Position numbers and translations under genes: made by a program | Part shown: piece by piece, positions 1 to 7,265 of the stretch | How positions within the stretch are numbered: position 1 is the stretch's first letter | Layout: every line of letters starts with the position of its first letter | Notes under the pieces: model-generated | What the model saw: the letters and a program-made list of their open reading frames with translations, nothing else | The model's database searches: none | Told to the model about the DNA's origin: nothing | NCBI GenBank assembly: GCA_910588895.1 | Contig: CAJUSS010000028.1 | Coordinates: 6,035-30,032 of the forward strand | DNA from: an uncultured Lachnospiraceae bacterium | Lineage (GTDB): Bacteria; Bacillota; Clostridia; Lachnospirales; Lachnospiraceae | Reading direction: 5' to 3' | DNA length: 23,998 nucleotides

Positions 1-14
1 CTTGTTACTGCCAT
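1..14 (-). CDS. Possible start of an opposite-strand gene (first four codons)
   Basis: Read on the minus strand, positions 14 to 1 give ATG GCA GTA ACA (Met-Ala-Val-Thr). They are preceded by a good ribosome binding site, AAGAAGG, whose core lies at about 27-22, with an 8-base spacer. This would place a gene start inside what should be hisZ. It is only a pattern of RBS plus start codon and the product cannot be told. It is listed because it coincides with the stretch where HisZ similarity stops. Confidence 0.25.
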
Positions 15-449
15 TTTGTTTACCTTCTTTCTTTATTCGACCATGTGGTCACCGGAGGGCGCTACGACAAGCTGCTGCAGCAATTTGGAAAGGATGCGCC
101 GGCTGTAGGCTTCGGGATCGCGGTAGACCGGCTTTTGATGGCATTGTCCAGCCAGAAGATCCGTCTTTTTGTGGAGACGACAGAGACCATGGTGCTTTTT
201 GACGTCTCCGCCCGCGTACCTGCTTTAAAGCTGGCAAATACCTTCCGGCAGCGTTCCCGACAGGTGGTCTGCCAGCGGAAGCATCAGACCCCTTCGGTGG
301 AAGACTATATCCAGATGGCCCGGCGGGCCGGGATACGCCAGATGCTCTATGTGTTTGGGGACGGCAGCCAGATAAAGATCTACGATGTGGCTTCGGGCAC
401 CTGCAGCCAGACCGATCTTTCCATGTATCAGGACAGCATAGTCCAGTAA
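3..449 (+). CDS. hisZ: ATP phosphoribosyltransferase regulatory subunit HisZ, 3' part only
   Basis: HisZ is a catalytically inactive histidyl-tRNA-synthetase paralogue that partners short-form HisG in the first step of histidine synthesis. The readable part is the C-terminal third. The class II synthetase motif 3 region (GGRYDKLLQQFG, then VGFGIAVDRLLMAL) begins at about position 51 and is followed by a C-terminal domain ending at the TAA at 447-449. It lies about 100 bases before hisG, the usual partner position. The frame stays open to the window edge, but the residues encoded before about position 45 are T-rich and do not resemble the HisZ sequence normally found before motif 3. The true 5' end may therefore be missing or rearranged rather than simply cut by the window. 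The call rests on motif plus neighbour; a full histidyl-tRNA synthetase is less likely because hisG-D-B follow directly. Confidence 0.8.
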   Translation, partial: CYCHFVYLLSLFDHVVTGGRYDKLLQQFGKDAPAVGFGIAVDRLLMALSSQKIRLFVETTETMVLFDVSARVPALKLANTFRQRSRQVVCQRKHQTPSVEDYIQMARRAGIRQMLYVFGDGSQIKIYDVASGTCSQTDLSMYQDSIVQ

Positions 450-487
450 AGACGGAAGGACCATTCGAGAAGTTTAGAGGAGACGGC

Positions 488-550
488 ATGGACAGACCGA
501 TACAGCCCGATCTATGGGCTGGCGGACATGCCAGAGGGAGAAAAAGATGA
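488..550 (+). CDS. Candidate 20-residue small ORF coupled to hisG
   Basis: A short frame starts at ATG 488, about six bases after GAGGAG (476-481). It encodes MDRPIQPDLWAGGHARGRKR and stops at TGA 548-550, overlapping the hisG start as ATGA. That geometry is typical of translational coupling. The peptide is basic at its C-terminus and has a single histidine, so it is not a classical his leader peptide. It may only keep ribosomes loading onto hisG, or be a chance frame. No homologue is recognised. Confidence 0.28.
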   Translation: MDRPIQPDLWAGGHARGRKR

Positions 551-1197
551 GATATCTGACCGTTGCCCTAGCCAAGGGCAGACTTGCCGATAAAGGGATG
601 GCCCTTTTTGAGCGGATCGGGATCGGCTGCGAGGAGATGAAGGACAAAAGCTCCCGGAAGCTGATCTTCGTCAATGAAGAGCTGGGGATGCGCTTTTTCC
701 TTGCAAAGGCCAATGATGTGCCCACCTATGTGGAATACGGCGCTGCCGACATCGGGATCGTGGGCAGAGACACGATCTTGGAGGAAGGACGGAAGCTCTA
801 TGAGGTCCTTGACTTAAGGATGGGCAGATGCCGCATGTGTGTGTGCGGACCAAAGGAGGCCAGGGAGCGGTTAAGGCACCATGAGCTGATCCGGGTGGCT
901 ACGAAATACCCCCATATCGCAAAGGATTACTTCTATGATAAGAAATTCCAGACTGTGGAGATCATCAAGCTGAACGGCTCGATCGAGCTGGCGCCCATCG
1001 TGGGGCTGGCGGACGTGATCGTGGATATCGTGGAGACCGGCAGCACATTAAAGGAAAACGGCCTGGTGATCTTAGAGGAGGTCTGCGACCTCTCCGCCCG
1101 CATGGTAGTGAACCAGGTCAGCATGAAGCGGGAGAACGAACGGATCTCCAAGGTGATCAAAGGCCTGCAGGAGATCGTAAGGGAGGAACAAGCATGA
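547..1197 (+). CDS. hisG: ATP phosphoribosyltransferase, short form (HisG)
   Basis: HisG condenses ATP with PRPP to phosphoribosyl-ATP, the committed and feedback-controlled step of histidine synthesis in the cytoplasm. The protein is 216 residues, the short form that lacks the C-terminal regulatory ACT-like domain and needs HisZ, consistent with hisZ just upstream. Family signatures seen are the N-terminal ALAKGRLADKG, DIGIVGRDTI, and the PRPP-binding loop VDIVETGSTLKENGL near residue 160. The start at 547 was chosen over an in-frame ATG at 514 because GAGGGAG lies six bases upstream of 547 and the 11 extra residues (GWRTCQREKK and so on) do not look like HisG. The stop overlaps the hisD start by four bases (ATGA), so the two are translationally coupled. 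Confidence 0.95.
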   Translation: MRYLTVALAKGRLADKGMALFERIGIGCEEMKDKSSRKLIFVNEELGMRFFLAKANDVPTYVEYGAADIGIVGRDTILEEGRKLYEVLDLRMGRCRMCVCGPKEARERLRHHELIRVATKYPHIAKDYFYDKKFQTVEIIKLNGSIELAPIVGLADVIVDIVETGSTLKENGLVILEEVCDLSARMVVNQVSMKRENERISKVIKGLQEIVREEQA

Positions 1198-2486
1198 AGA
1201 TCGTCCGGTTAGATGAAAAGACAAGAGCGGATATCCTGGAAGGGCTGCTGAAAAGGGATCCGAACCATTATCCTAAATATGAGGAGACCGTCCAGCAGAT
1301 CGTAGAGGAGGTAAAGGCAAAAGGAGACGAGGCCCTTTTTGCCTTTACGGAAAAGTTCGACAAGGCGGCAGTCAACGAGGGGAACATCCGTGTGACCGAC
1401 GAGGAGATCCAGGAAGCCTTCCAAAAGGTGGATCCGGCCCTTTTCGAGGTCATGAAAAAGTCCATGGCCAATATCCGGGAATACCATCAGCGCCAGATCC
1501 GTCAGAGCTGGTTCGATGCCAAGCCGGATGGACGGATCTTAGGACAGAAGATCACGCCGCTGGAAAGTGTGGGGGTCTATGTCCCCGGGGGAAAGGCCGC
1601 TTATCCATCCACCGTCCTGATGAACGTAATCCCGGCTAAGGTAGCCGGTGTAGAGCGCATCGTCATGGTCACCCCTCCAGGAAAGGACGGGAAGGTGGAG
1701 CCGGTCACATTGACGGCCGCTCACTTAGCCGGTGTGACAGAGGTCTACCGGGCAGGCGGAGCGCAGGCGGTGGCCGCTCTAGCCTTCGGCACCCGCTCCA
1801 TCCCCCGCGTTGATAAGATCGTGGGGCCTGGGAACATCTTTGTGGCGCTGGCGAAAAAGGCGGTCTACGGCCATGTGAGCATCGACAGCATCGCAGGCCC
1901 CAGCGAGATCCTTGTGATCGCAGACGAGACGGCAGATCCCCGGTATGTGGCGGCGGATCTTCTGAGCCAGGCAGAGCATGACGAGCTGGCCAGCGCGATC
2001 TTGGTCACCACCAGCGTCAAGCTGGCAGAGGCCGTTTCAAAAGAGGTGGACGGCTTCCTTGGGGAGCTTTCCCGGAAAGCGATCTTGGAAAAGTCATTGG
2101 AAAACTATGGGTACATCCTGGTGGCCGATACCATGGAGGATGCCATCAAGACGGCCAATGGGATCGCGTCGGAGCACTTGGAGATCGTGACCAAAGATCC
2201 CTTTGAGGTGATGACCAAGATCCGCAATGCAGGCGCGATCTTCATCGGCCCATACAGCTCTGAACCACTGGGCGACTATCTTGCCGGGCCCAACCATGTG
2301 CTGCCCACCAATGGGACCGCCAAGTTCTTCTCGCCTCTTGGGGTGGACGATTTTGTGAAAAAGTCCAGCATCATCTATTATTCCAGAGAGGCCCTGGAGA
2401 AGGTCCATCAGGACATCGAGCTGTTCGCTGCTTCCGAGCAGCTGACCGCCCATGCCAATTCGATCAAGGTCCGGTTTGAGCAGTGA
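1194..2486 (+). CDS. hisD: Histidinol dehydrogenase (HisD)
   Basis: HisD carries out the last two steps of histidine synthesis, oxidising L-histidinol to L-histidine with two NAD+ at a zinc site. The 430-residue length is normal. Seen in order: VYVPGGKAAYPSTVLMN, GPGNIFVALAKKAVYG, the signature SIAGPSEILVIAD, the zinc-ligand stretch QAEHDELA, the catalytic Glu-His pair in ASEHLEIV, and a C-terminal His in LTAHANSIKVR that matches the last zinc ligand. All key residues look intact. The gene overlaps hisG by four bases and is followed by hisB after 33 bases, so it is mid-operon. Confidence 0.97.
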   Translation: MKIVRLDEKTRADILEGLLKRDPNHYPKYEETVQQIVEEVKAKGDEALFAFTEKFDKAAVNEGNIRVTDEEIQEAFQKVDPALFEVMKKSMANIREYHQRQIRQSWFDAKPDGRILGQKITPLESVGVYVPGGKAAYPSTVLMNVIPAKVAGVERIVMVTPPGKDGKVEPVTLTAAHLAGVTEVYRAGGAQAVAALAFGTRSIPRVDKIVGPGNIFVALAKKAVYGHVSIDSIAGPSEILVIADETADPRYVAADLLSQAEHDELASAILVTTSVKLAEAVSKEVDGFLGELSRKAILEKSLENYGYILVADTMEDAIKTANGIASEHLEIVTKDPFEVMTKIRNAGAIFIGPYSSEPLGDYLAGPNHVLPTNGTAKFFSPLGVDDFVKKSSIIYYSREALEKVHQDIELFAASEQLTAHANSIKVRFEQ

Positions 2487-2519
2487 GATAACATAGAAAG
2501 CAGCAAAAAGGAGGCCCCT

Positions 2520-3104
2520 ATGCGGACAGCGACTATAGAACGCAACACCAAGGAGACCAAGATCTCCATGACCTTAACGCTGGACGGGAGCGGAAAGGCC
2601 CAGATCTCTACCGGGATCGGGTTTTTTGATCACATGCTGGAGAACTTTGCCCGGCACGGCCTGTTCGACTTAGAGCTAAAGGCGGAGGGCGATCTGCAGG
2701 TGGACACCCACCACACCATCGAGGATGTGGGGATCGTCCTGGGGCGGGCGATCCGGGAGGCTGTGGGAGAGAAGAAGAAGATCGTGCGCTACGGATCTAA
2801 GATCCTGCCCATGGACGAGGCCCTGCTCCTCTGTGCCCTGGATCTGTGCGGCCGCCCCTATCTGGTCTATGACCTTAAGCTGGACCGGGAATATGTGGGC
2901 AGTCTGGAGACAGAGATGATCCGGGAGTTCTTTTACGCCGTTTCCTATGCAGGGGAGATGAACCTGCACATCAAGCAGCTCTCGGGATCAAACGATCATC
3001 ACATCATCGAGGGCGCTTTCAAAGCCTTCGCAAAAGCTTTAGATGAAGCCACAAAGATCGATGAGCGGATCACAGGCGTGCTCTCCACCAAGGGAAGCCT
3101 GTAG
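2520..3104 (+). CDS. hisB: Imidazoleglycerol-phosphate dehydratase (HisB)
   Basis: This enzyme dehydrates imidazole glycerol phosphate to imidazole acetol phosphate (sixth step). It is the monofunctional 194-residue form, not fused to a histidinol phosphatase. The duplicated metal-binding pattern is present: FFDHML near the N-terminus, HHTIEDVGI, then HIKQLSG and NDHHIIEGAFKAFA in the second half. A strong AAGGAGG precedes the ATG. The histidinol-phosphate aminotransferase and phosphatase that should follow in the pathway are not in this window. Confidence 0.97.
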   Translation: MRTATIERNTKETKISMTLTLDGSGKAQISTGIGFFDHMLENFARHGLFDLELKAEGDLQVDTHHTIEDVGIVLGRAIREAVGEKKKIVRYGSKILPMDEALLLCALDLCGRPYLVYDLKLDREYVGSLETEMIREFFYAVSYAGEMNLHIKQLSGSNDHHIIEGAFKAFAKALDEATKIDERITGVLSTKGSL

Positions 3105-3175
3105 CAGGTACATTTTTAACATAGAACGGCTTTGGCTGTAAGAACGTTTACCAAAAGAAAAGGCAGGGGACAGGG

Positions 3176-4147
3176 ATGACAGATAAAAAAGAAAAGATCA
3201 GGGTATCCGATAAGATGATGGGGCTTTTGTATCTGGATAAGTCCCTTTACTTAGGGCTGGCAGGACTGATCGTCGGCTTGTCCTGCCTGCTGGGAGGGAT
3301 CTTTCTATATGCCTCTATGAAGAGCACATACCAGCGTCAGCTGGAACACCCCGGCTATTTTGATCCTTTCCAGGAGTCCGGCTACAGCGCTATATCGGCC
3401 CAGCTGGCCACGGACTACTTTGCCGAGCATGTGAAGGAAGGCTACCGGCTGTATTTCGGCTTTGACTCCACCTTTGAACCGTTCATCTTCTGTGCGGACG
3501 GGGAGGCTACAAAAGAGCTGCAGCGATTGATCGATGCCACGACTGAGGGCGATGGGGATGAGCTGCCCCCGATGCTCCGGCTCTCTGGCTTCTGCAGGCC
3601 TCTGACCCCGGAGATCATGGGGTACGCCCGGGATGCCTACAGCCAGATGTGGTCGGATGAGACGATCCCGATCAGCTCGGATGAGCTGTACGCGATGGTA
3701 GGGGACTACTATCTGGATACCCGCCCCTCCAGCTTTTTAGTCGAACATTCCTGGGCGATGGGATTTTTTCTCGTCCCTGCGGCGATCCTGATCATAGGGC
3801 TGGGCTTTCTCTTTCAGTACAGGAAATGGATCAAGGCCCAGCTGGCGCAGGTGGAGCGCTATCGGGAGCATCTGCCTGCTGCGGACCGGGAACTGGAGCG
3901 GACAGAGCGTTTTTCCAAAAGGCTGCCTCTGTACCTGACCGAGCATTTCCTGATCACAGCCGTCTATTCCCTGGATGTGATCCCCTACGAGGCCATCCAG
4001 CTGTTTTCTGAGAGCGGCAGTCTGCTGCTGGCGGTAACAAAGAATGGGGATACCCATATCATAGCGGACCGGCTGCACTGTGATGGCTGCTATGACCGGC
4101 TGCTCTTGGAGCTCCATCACAGACAGGCGGCGGGCGGCCTGTTCTGA
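3176..4147 (+). CDS. Uncharacterised membrane protein with two transmembrane helices, inside the his operon
   Basis: I do not recognise this 323-residue protein. It has a short charged N-terminus, a first transmembrane helix at about residues 25-47, a polar region of about 145 residues, a second helix at about 193-215 (FFLVPAAILIIGLGFLF), and a basic C-terminal domain of about 108 residues. The two helices put both termini on the same side, probably cytoplasmic, with the middle domain outside. It sits between hisB (71 bases before) and hisA (114 bases after), a position where related bacteria commonly carry hisH. Nothing in it resembles the HisH glutamine amidotransferase, so it is not a replacement by sequence. 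A RBS-like GGGGA precedes the ATG. The 114 bases after it hold no gene I can support. Confidence 0.75.
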   Translation: MTDKKEKIRVSDKMMGLLYLDKSLYLGLAGLIVGLSCLLGGIFLYASMKSTYQRQLEHPGYFDPFQESGYSAISAQLATDYFAEHVKEGYRLYFGFDSTFEPFIFCADGEATKELQRLIDATTEGDGDELPPMLRLSGFCRPLTPEIMGYARDAYSQMWSDETIPISSDELYAMVGDYYLDTRPSSFLVEHSWAMGFFLVPAAILIIGLGFLFQYRKWIKAQLAQVERYREHLPAADRELERTERFSKRLPLYLTEHFLITAVYSLDVIPYEAIQLFSESGSLLLAVTKNGDTHIIADRLHCDGCYDRLLLELHHRQAAGGLF

Positions 4148-4261
4148 CCGGTCGGCAGCTGGAGTGCTTTTTGCTGATCAGGGAAAGGACTATTGGACAG
4201 GTGCCGATCACGTTCACATCACAGAAACACTATGTCTTATGGATAGGAGAGGAGAAAAGCT

Positions 4262-4987
4262 ATGCAGCTGTACCCGGCGATCGATCTGAAGAACGGACAA
4301 TGTGTCCGATTGAGACAAGGGGCATTTAAGGATATCACCGTATATTCCGACGCCCCAGAAAAGGTAGCGGCCTGCTGGCAGGCCCAGGGGGCTACATTCC
4401 TCCATCTGGTGGACTTAGACGGCGCTCTGGCCGGTCGTTCGGTCAACGAGCCGGTGATCCGAAGGATCGCGGAGACGGTCTCCATCCCGATCCAGGTAGG
4501 CGGCGGGATCCGGACAAAGGAAGCGGTCCAGAACATGCTGGATCTGGGCGTAAAACGGGTGATCATCGGCACAAAAGCCGTGGAAAAGCCGGAGTTTTTA
4601 AAAGAGATGACCGATACCTTCGGCAGCGATGCCATCGTGGCCGGTATCGACGCAAAGGACGGGATGGTGGCGATCCAGGGCTGGGAGCAGGTGAGCGCGG
4701 TCCGGGCAGAGGATCTGTGCATGCAGATGAAGGCTTACGGCATCGCCCACATCGTCTACACCGATATCGCCAGGGACGGCATGCTCTCCGGTCCCAATGT
4801 GGAGGCAACAAAACGGCTGACCCAGGCCACCGGCCTGGATGTGATCGCATCCGGCGGCGTATCCTCCATGGAGGACTTAGAACGGCTCCACCAGGAGGAG
4901 GTCTGTGGGGCGATCATCGGGAAAGCCCTCTATGAAAGAAAAGTGGACCTGGCAGAGGCGGTCGCCCGGTTTGAGCGGCGTATATGA
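4262..4987 (+). CDS. hisA: ProFAR isomerase (HisA)
   Basis: HisA isomerises ProFAR to PRFAR on a (beta-alpha)8 barrel. The 241-residue length is normal. The two catalytic aspartates are present: Asp8 in YPAIDLKNGQ and Asp130 in VAGIDAKDG. The phosphate-binding motifs are VGGGIR near residue 80 and IASGGVSSMEDL in the C-terminal half. YTDIARDGMLSGPN is the conserved loop of the second half-barrel. It has a RBS of GGAGAGG type. The stop overlaps a possible upstream ATG of the next gene, whose better start is 54 bases further on. Confidence 0.96.
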   Translation: MQLYPAIDLKNGQCVRLRQGAFKDITVYSDAPEKVAACWQAQGATFLHLVDLDGALAGRSVNEPVIRRIAETVSIPIQVGGGIRTKEAVQNMLDLGVKRVIIGTKAVEKPEFLKEMTDTFGSDAIVAGIDAKDGMVAIQGWEQVSAVRAEDLCMQMKAYGIAHIVYTDIARDGMLSGPNVEATKRLTQATGLDVIASGGVSSMEDLERLHQEEVCGAIIGKALYERKVDLAEAVARFERRI

Positions 4988-5040
4988 ACGTTGGGGCAAA
5001 GAACAAGCAGAAAGTACGGAGAACAGTAAGGAGACAGGAT

Positions 5041-6429
5041 ATGGATAGAGAGCACAGATATCTCTTGCTCGGCATGGGATGCAGAGCGGGAAAGGCGGTC
5101 CACCTGGAGGATGGGCATTCGATCGAAGGAGAGACGATCCTCCAGATCTGCCAGAACGGCGGTGACAAGGGCGCGGACGGACTGTTCATCTTCGATCTGT
5201 CCCAGGACGATGCCGATCACGAGCGCACGATCCACACGATCAAAGAGATCGCCCGCCAAGTGGATGTGCCGATCATCACCGGAGGGCGCGTCGATCGGCT
5301 GGAGGATGTAAAGAAATACCTTTACGCCGGCGCCGGCGCTGTGTTTTTGGATGTGAGCATAGATGAAAATGTGGATCTGATGAAGGAGGCCTCCAGCCGA
5401 TTCGGCAGCGAAAAGATCTTTGCCTATCTGCCAAAGGCCCGGTATCTGGACCGGGTAGAGGAGTATATCCAGCTGGGGGCTTCCAAGGTGGTCTTGGCCT
5501 ATCCGCTCCCAGCTTGTCCGGATCCCGGCGCGCAGGATCTCAAAACGGATAGGAGCGCCTGTGTCCAGCCGATAGCAGACAACAAGCTGCAGAGCTTGGA
5601 TGGGCTGGCGATACCGGCGCTTGTGATGGACTGCAGAGGCACAAGGATCGGAAAGGATACGGCCGCAGGGACGGCGGACCGTCTATCTGCAAGCTTTTGG
5701 CAGGCAGGCAGCATCCAGGGGATGATCCTGGATCTTTCTGCAGCTGATTCATGTATGGAGTTGAAACAGGCATTGAAGGCGGATGGGCTGCCCATGGAGA
5801 CCTTTGAGAGCAGCATCGCCTGGGACCAGTTCAAACAAAACAGCGACGGCCTGATCCCGGTCATCGTCCAGGATGATAAAACAAATGAGGTCCTGATGAT
5901 GGCCTATATGAACGAGGAAGCCTTTGAGAAGACACTGGCCACCGGGACCATGACCTATTTCAGCCGCAGCCGCCAGAAGCTGTGGCTCAAGGGAGAGACC
6001 TCCGGCCATTTCCAGTATGTGCGGTCCTTATCCTTAGACTGCGACAATGATACGATCCTGGCAAAGGTCCGCCAGATCGGCGCGGCCTGCCATACAGGGA
6101 ACAGGAGCTGTTTCTTCAAGACCCTGGCGGCGAAAGAGCACAAGGAAAAAGACCCGCTGAAGGTGTTCGAAGAGGAATATGCGGTCATCAAGGACCGGAA
6201 GGAGCATCCGAAGGAAGGATCGTATACCAATTATCTCTTTGACAAGGGGATCGATAAGATCTTAAAGAAATGCGGGGAAGAAGCGACAGAGATCATCATC
6301 GCCGCAAAGAACCCGGATCCCGAGGAGATCAAATACGAGATCGCCGACTTTTTGTATCATATGATGGTGCTGATGGTGGAGAAGCAGATCACTTGGGAAG
6401 AGATCATAAAAGAGGTGGCAGACCGATGA
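5041..6429 (+). CDS. hisIE: HisF-like barrel fused to phosphoribosyl-AMP cyclohydrolase and phosphoribosyl-ATP pyrophosphatase (HisIE)
   Basis: This 462-residue protein has three parts. Residues 1 to about 255 resemble a HisF/HisA barrel (TGGRVDRLEDVKKYLYAGA matches the first phosphate loop). From about residue 260 comes HisI, with WLKGETSGH near 315, the metal cluster LDCDNDTILAKVRQIG near 333 and the zinc-ligand stretch ACHTGNRSC. The rest is HisE, with GEEATEIIIAAKN and EIADFLYHMMVLM. HisE and HisI perform steps two and three. In the barrel, the position of HisF catalytic Asp11 reads LGMGCRAG and the second Asp site is not found, so that domain is probably not a cyclase; it may be structural or scaffolding. 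The start at 5041 has TAAGGAG seven bases upstream; an ATG at 4984 overlapping the hisA stop would add 19 basic residues and is less likely. Confidence 0.92.
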   Translation: MDREHRYLLLGMGCRAGKAVHLEDGHSIEGETILQICQNGGDKGADGLFIFDLSQDDADHERTIHTIKEIARQVDVPIITGGRVDRLEDVKKYLYAGAGAVFLDVSIDENVDLMKEASSRFGSEKIFAYLPKARYLDRVEEYIQLGASKVVLAYPLPACPDPGAQDLKTDRSACVQPIADNKLQSLDGLAIPALVMDCRGTRIGKDTAAGTADRLSASFWQAGSIQGMILDLSAADSCMELKQALKADGLPMETFESSIAWDQFKQNSDGLIPVIVQDDKTNEVLMMAYMNEEAFEKTLATGTMTYFSRSRQKLWLKGETSGHFQYVRSLSLDCDNDTILAKVRQIGAACHTGNRSCFFKTLAAKEHKEKDPLKVFEEEYAVIKDRKEHPKEGSYTNYLFDKGIDKILKKCGEEATEIIIAAKNPDPEEIKYEIADFLYHMMVLMVEKQITWEEIIKEVADR

Positions 6430-6445
6430 GGGGCTGCCACCTCTT
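6410..6445 (+). terminator. 12-bp perfect hairpin over the hisIE stop codon
   Basis: AAGAGGTGGCAG (6410-6421) and CTGCCACCTCTT (6434-6445) form a perfect 12-bp stem with a 12-base loop that contains the stop codon. No long U tract follows directly; only TTTT appears about 17 bases later. It may end the his transcript or protect its 3' end. The position suits the operon end, but the terminator call is weaker than a classic one. Confidence 0.5.
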
Positions 6446-6518
6446 GGCCAGGAACTCCTGTTTTGTTGGCTGTCAGCGTCAGTAAACGAAAAAAGATCGC
6501 GAAATAAAGAAGATCGTT

Positions 6519-6546
6519 TTGATCTGATCGCTGAAACGAGTATATG
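6519..6546 (+). promoter_or_regulatory. Weak candidate promoter for the mcrBC genes
   Basis: TTGATC (6519-6524) and TATATG (6541-6546) are separated by 16 bases, about 70 bases before the mcrB-like start. Both hexamers are imperfect. The 188-base gap after hisIE has no gene, and this is the only promoter-like pair I noticed in it. Confidence 0.25.
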
Positions 6547-6617
6547 GGATGGTCTAAAAACGGTCGCTCAGCCCGTCAGCAATATTTTTATTAACCAGAG
6601 CAGACAAGGAGAGTCGA

Positions 6618-7265
6618 ATGATCGATCTAGAGAAGCTGAAGCCTATACTCACAGGATACAAAGCATATTTTCCGATCCACTGGAAAAACGAAAAATACAA
6701 ATGGGAAGCCATCAAGCATTTTCAGGATCACTGGAATATTGATGCTGAGAACTTTGGCGATATGTTTAAGCAGGCCACGGATAAAACTTTCAATCTGCTG
6801 GCTTCGGGTTACGCATATCCCAAAGGTATGATCACAAATTTTGCCAAGGCAGACGATGAAGCTACCCGGTCTATGTTCCGGATCCTTTTTGATGAGTCCG
6901 TTGATCTTGCAACAAGGATTGAAGCGTTTCAGGCAGCTGCTGAAGATATGAGAGTTAAGTATGATGATGGCACATGGCGTAACCATTATCAAAACACAAA
7001 TGCGATCAGTACTTATTTATGGCTCAGGTATCCTGACAAATATTACATTTATAAATATGAACTTTTCCGTACAGCTGCAACAGAACTATCTGCGAACTAT
7101 CTGCCAAAGCGGAATGGCTCTGTGGATAGCTTGATCGGTGGCTTTCAGATGTATGATGAGATCTGCAAGGCTATCATTGAAGAAGGGAGATACATCTGTT
7201 TTCACACAAAGCAGCCTGCAGATCGTTGCCCGGTTGAAAGACTATGGAGGGCAAGCTACTTGTAA
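6618..7265 (+). CDS. McrB-like protein, N-terminal fragment (frameshifted)
   Basis: This frame encodes the N-terminal part of a McrB-like restriction subunit and ends early because of a frameshift. It begins at ATG 6618 after AAGGAGAG. Residues 1 to about 189 are a conserved-looking domain (THWRNHYQN-like motif, YPDKYYIYKYELF, then SLIGGFQMYDEICKAI) of the type I know from clostridial AAA proteins of the McrB group; its biochemical role is not established. After Glu-Glu-Gly at GGG 7185-7187 the reading becomes low-complexity non-homologous sequence (RYICFHTKQ) and stops at 7265. Skipping one G of that GGG run joins it in frame to the following coding sequence, giving one protein of about 733 residues. 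Either this is a real inactivating mutation or a sequencing error in a short G run. Confidence 0.75.
   Translation: MIDLEKLKPILTGYKAYFPIHWKNEKYKWEAIKHFQDHWNIDAENFGDMFKQATDKTFNLLASGYAYPKGMITNFAKADDEATRSMFRILFDESVDLATRIEAFQAAAEDMRVKYDDGTWRNHYQNTNAISTYLWLRYPDKYYIYKYELFRTAATELSANYLPKRNGSVDSLIGGFQMYDEICKAIIEEGRYICFHTKQPADRCPVERLWRASYL

Noticed and set aside
49..489. Minus-strand ORF of 146 codons opposite hisZ
   Set aside because: It is an antisense shadow of a recognisable hisZ frame with no supporting RBS or family match.
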